A stretch of 22,676 nt of DNA. It comes from Candidatus Hydrogenedens sp. GTDB lineage: Bacteria > Hydrogenedentota > Hydrogenedentia > Hydrogenedentales > Hydrogenedentaceae. The stretch's first letter is position 1. Each line of letters opens with the position of its first letter. Made by a program: the position numbers and the translations under genes. Under the pieces are notes generated by a model. It was not told the origin of the DNA. It searched no databases and was given only the letters and a program-made list of their open reading frames with translations. The DNA lies in assembly GCA_035361075.1 (NCBI GenBank), contig DAOSBX010000048.1, positions 602-23,277 on the forward strand. The letters are read 5' to 3'. Below, piece by piece: positions 22,612-22,676 of this stretch.

Positions 22612-22676
22612 TAATATGTAGTTAATTCATTTCAATTATTAGTATCCAGACAATATATTACAAAGTTATTCAAGTA
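22612..22676. other. Non-coding right edge
   Basis: The last 65 bases after the stop at 22611 are A+T-rich with no recognisable gene start, hairpin or motif. Confidence 0.5.

Overview
The window looks like chromosomal DNA of an uncultured, A+T-rich, Gram-negative-type bacterium. Several traits recall Hydrogenedentota, Lentisphaerae and planctomycete-like lineages: a pseudopilin remnant of the form ARAREAERRSSCKNNLKQMG, a TAT-exported TIM-barrel 'sugar phosphate isomerase', a uroporphyrinogen-decarboxylase-like catabolic protein, a beta-propeller of SPDS(H/K)RxAY repeats and a DUF5011-type surface protein. This placement rests on gene style only, since the window has no rRNA or universal marker gene other than ispG. 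I see no tRNA, rRNA, CRISPR array, insertion sequence or prophage.

Layout. (1) Positions 1-541, minus strand: the 5' end of a membrane-anchored beta-propeller gene that runs off the window and is built from 117-bp (39-residue) repeats, two of them nearly identical in DNA. (2) Positions 542-929: a gap holding a possible 24-codon ORF and the plus-strand remnant of a type II/IV pseudopilin gene. (3) Positions 930-1844: a secreted or lipoprotein hypothetical. (4) Positions 10403-1997, minus strand: a tight six-gene operon coding for a peptide/nickel-type ABC transporter (lipoprotein binding protein, two permeases, two ATPases), followed by a single 871-residue protein that fuses glycerol-3-phosphate dehydrogenase (GlpD) to a diacylglycerol-kinase-type lipid kinase. 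(5) Positions 10499-12898, plus: a degenerate ATP-grasp-like protein and an organophosphate:phosphate antiporter (GlpT/UhpT family, TTG start). (6) Positions 12920-14878: a TAT-exported TIM-barrel protein and a divergent LmbE/PIG-L deacetylase. (7) Positions 15032-17958, plus: a surface protein with an Ig-like domain, a long Pro/Thr-rich stalk and a C-terminal membrane anchor, then ispG of the MEP isoprenoid pathway. (8) Positions 17981-20312: a URO-D-superfamily protein (minus, GTG start) and an unrecognised polytopic membrane protein (plus). (9) Positions 20591-22611, plus: a two-gene unit with a 4-bp overlap. The first protein is a winged-helix regulator with what looks like an inactivated minimal nucleotidyltransferase domain. 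The second resembles the N-terminal half of a type IIG restriction-modification enzyme without nuclease or methylase motifs. A perfect 24-bp palindrome overlaps the promoter of this unit.

How the parts may work together. The antiporter could bring in glycerol-3-phosphate or a similar phosphoester. The GlpD part of the fusion would oxidise glycerol-3-phosphate to DHAP, while the fused kinase would make phosphatidic acid or a related phospholipid at the same membrane. The ABC transporter lies upstream in the same likely transcript, so its substrate may be linked to lipid or glycerol metabolism. That link is inference. The most unusual items are the GlpD-lipid kinase fusion, the degenerate ATP-grasp protein, and the closing pair (inactive-looking wHTH-nucleotidyltransferase plus degenerate RM-like protein) with its palindromic operator.
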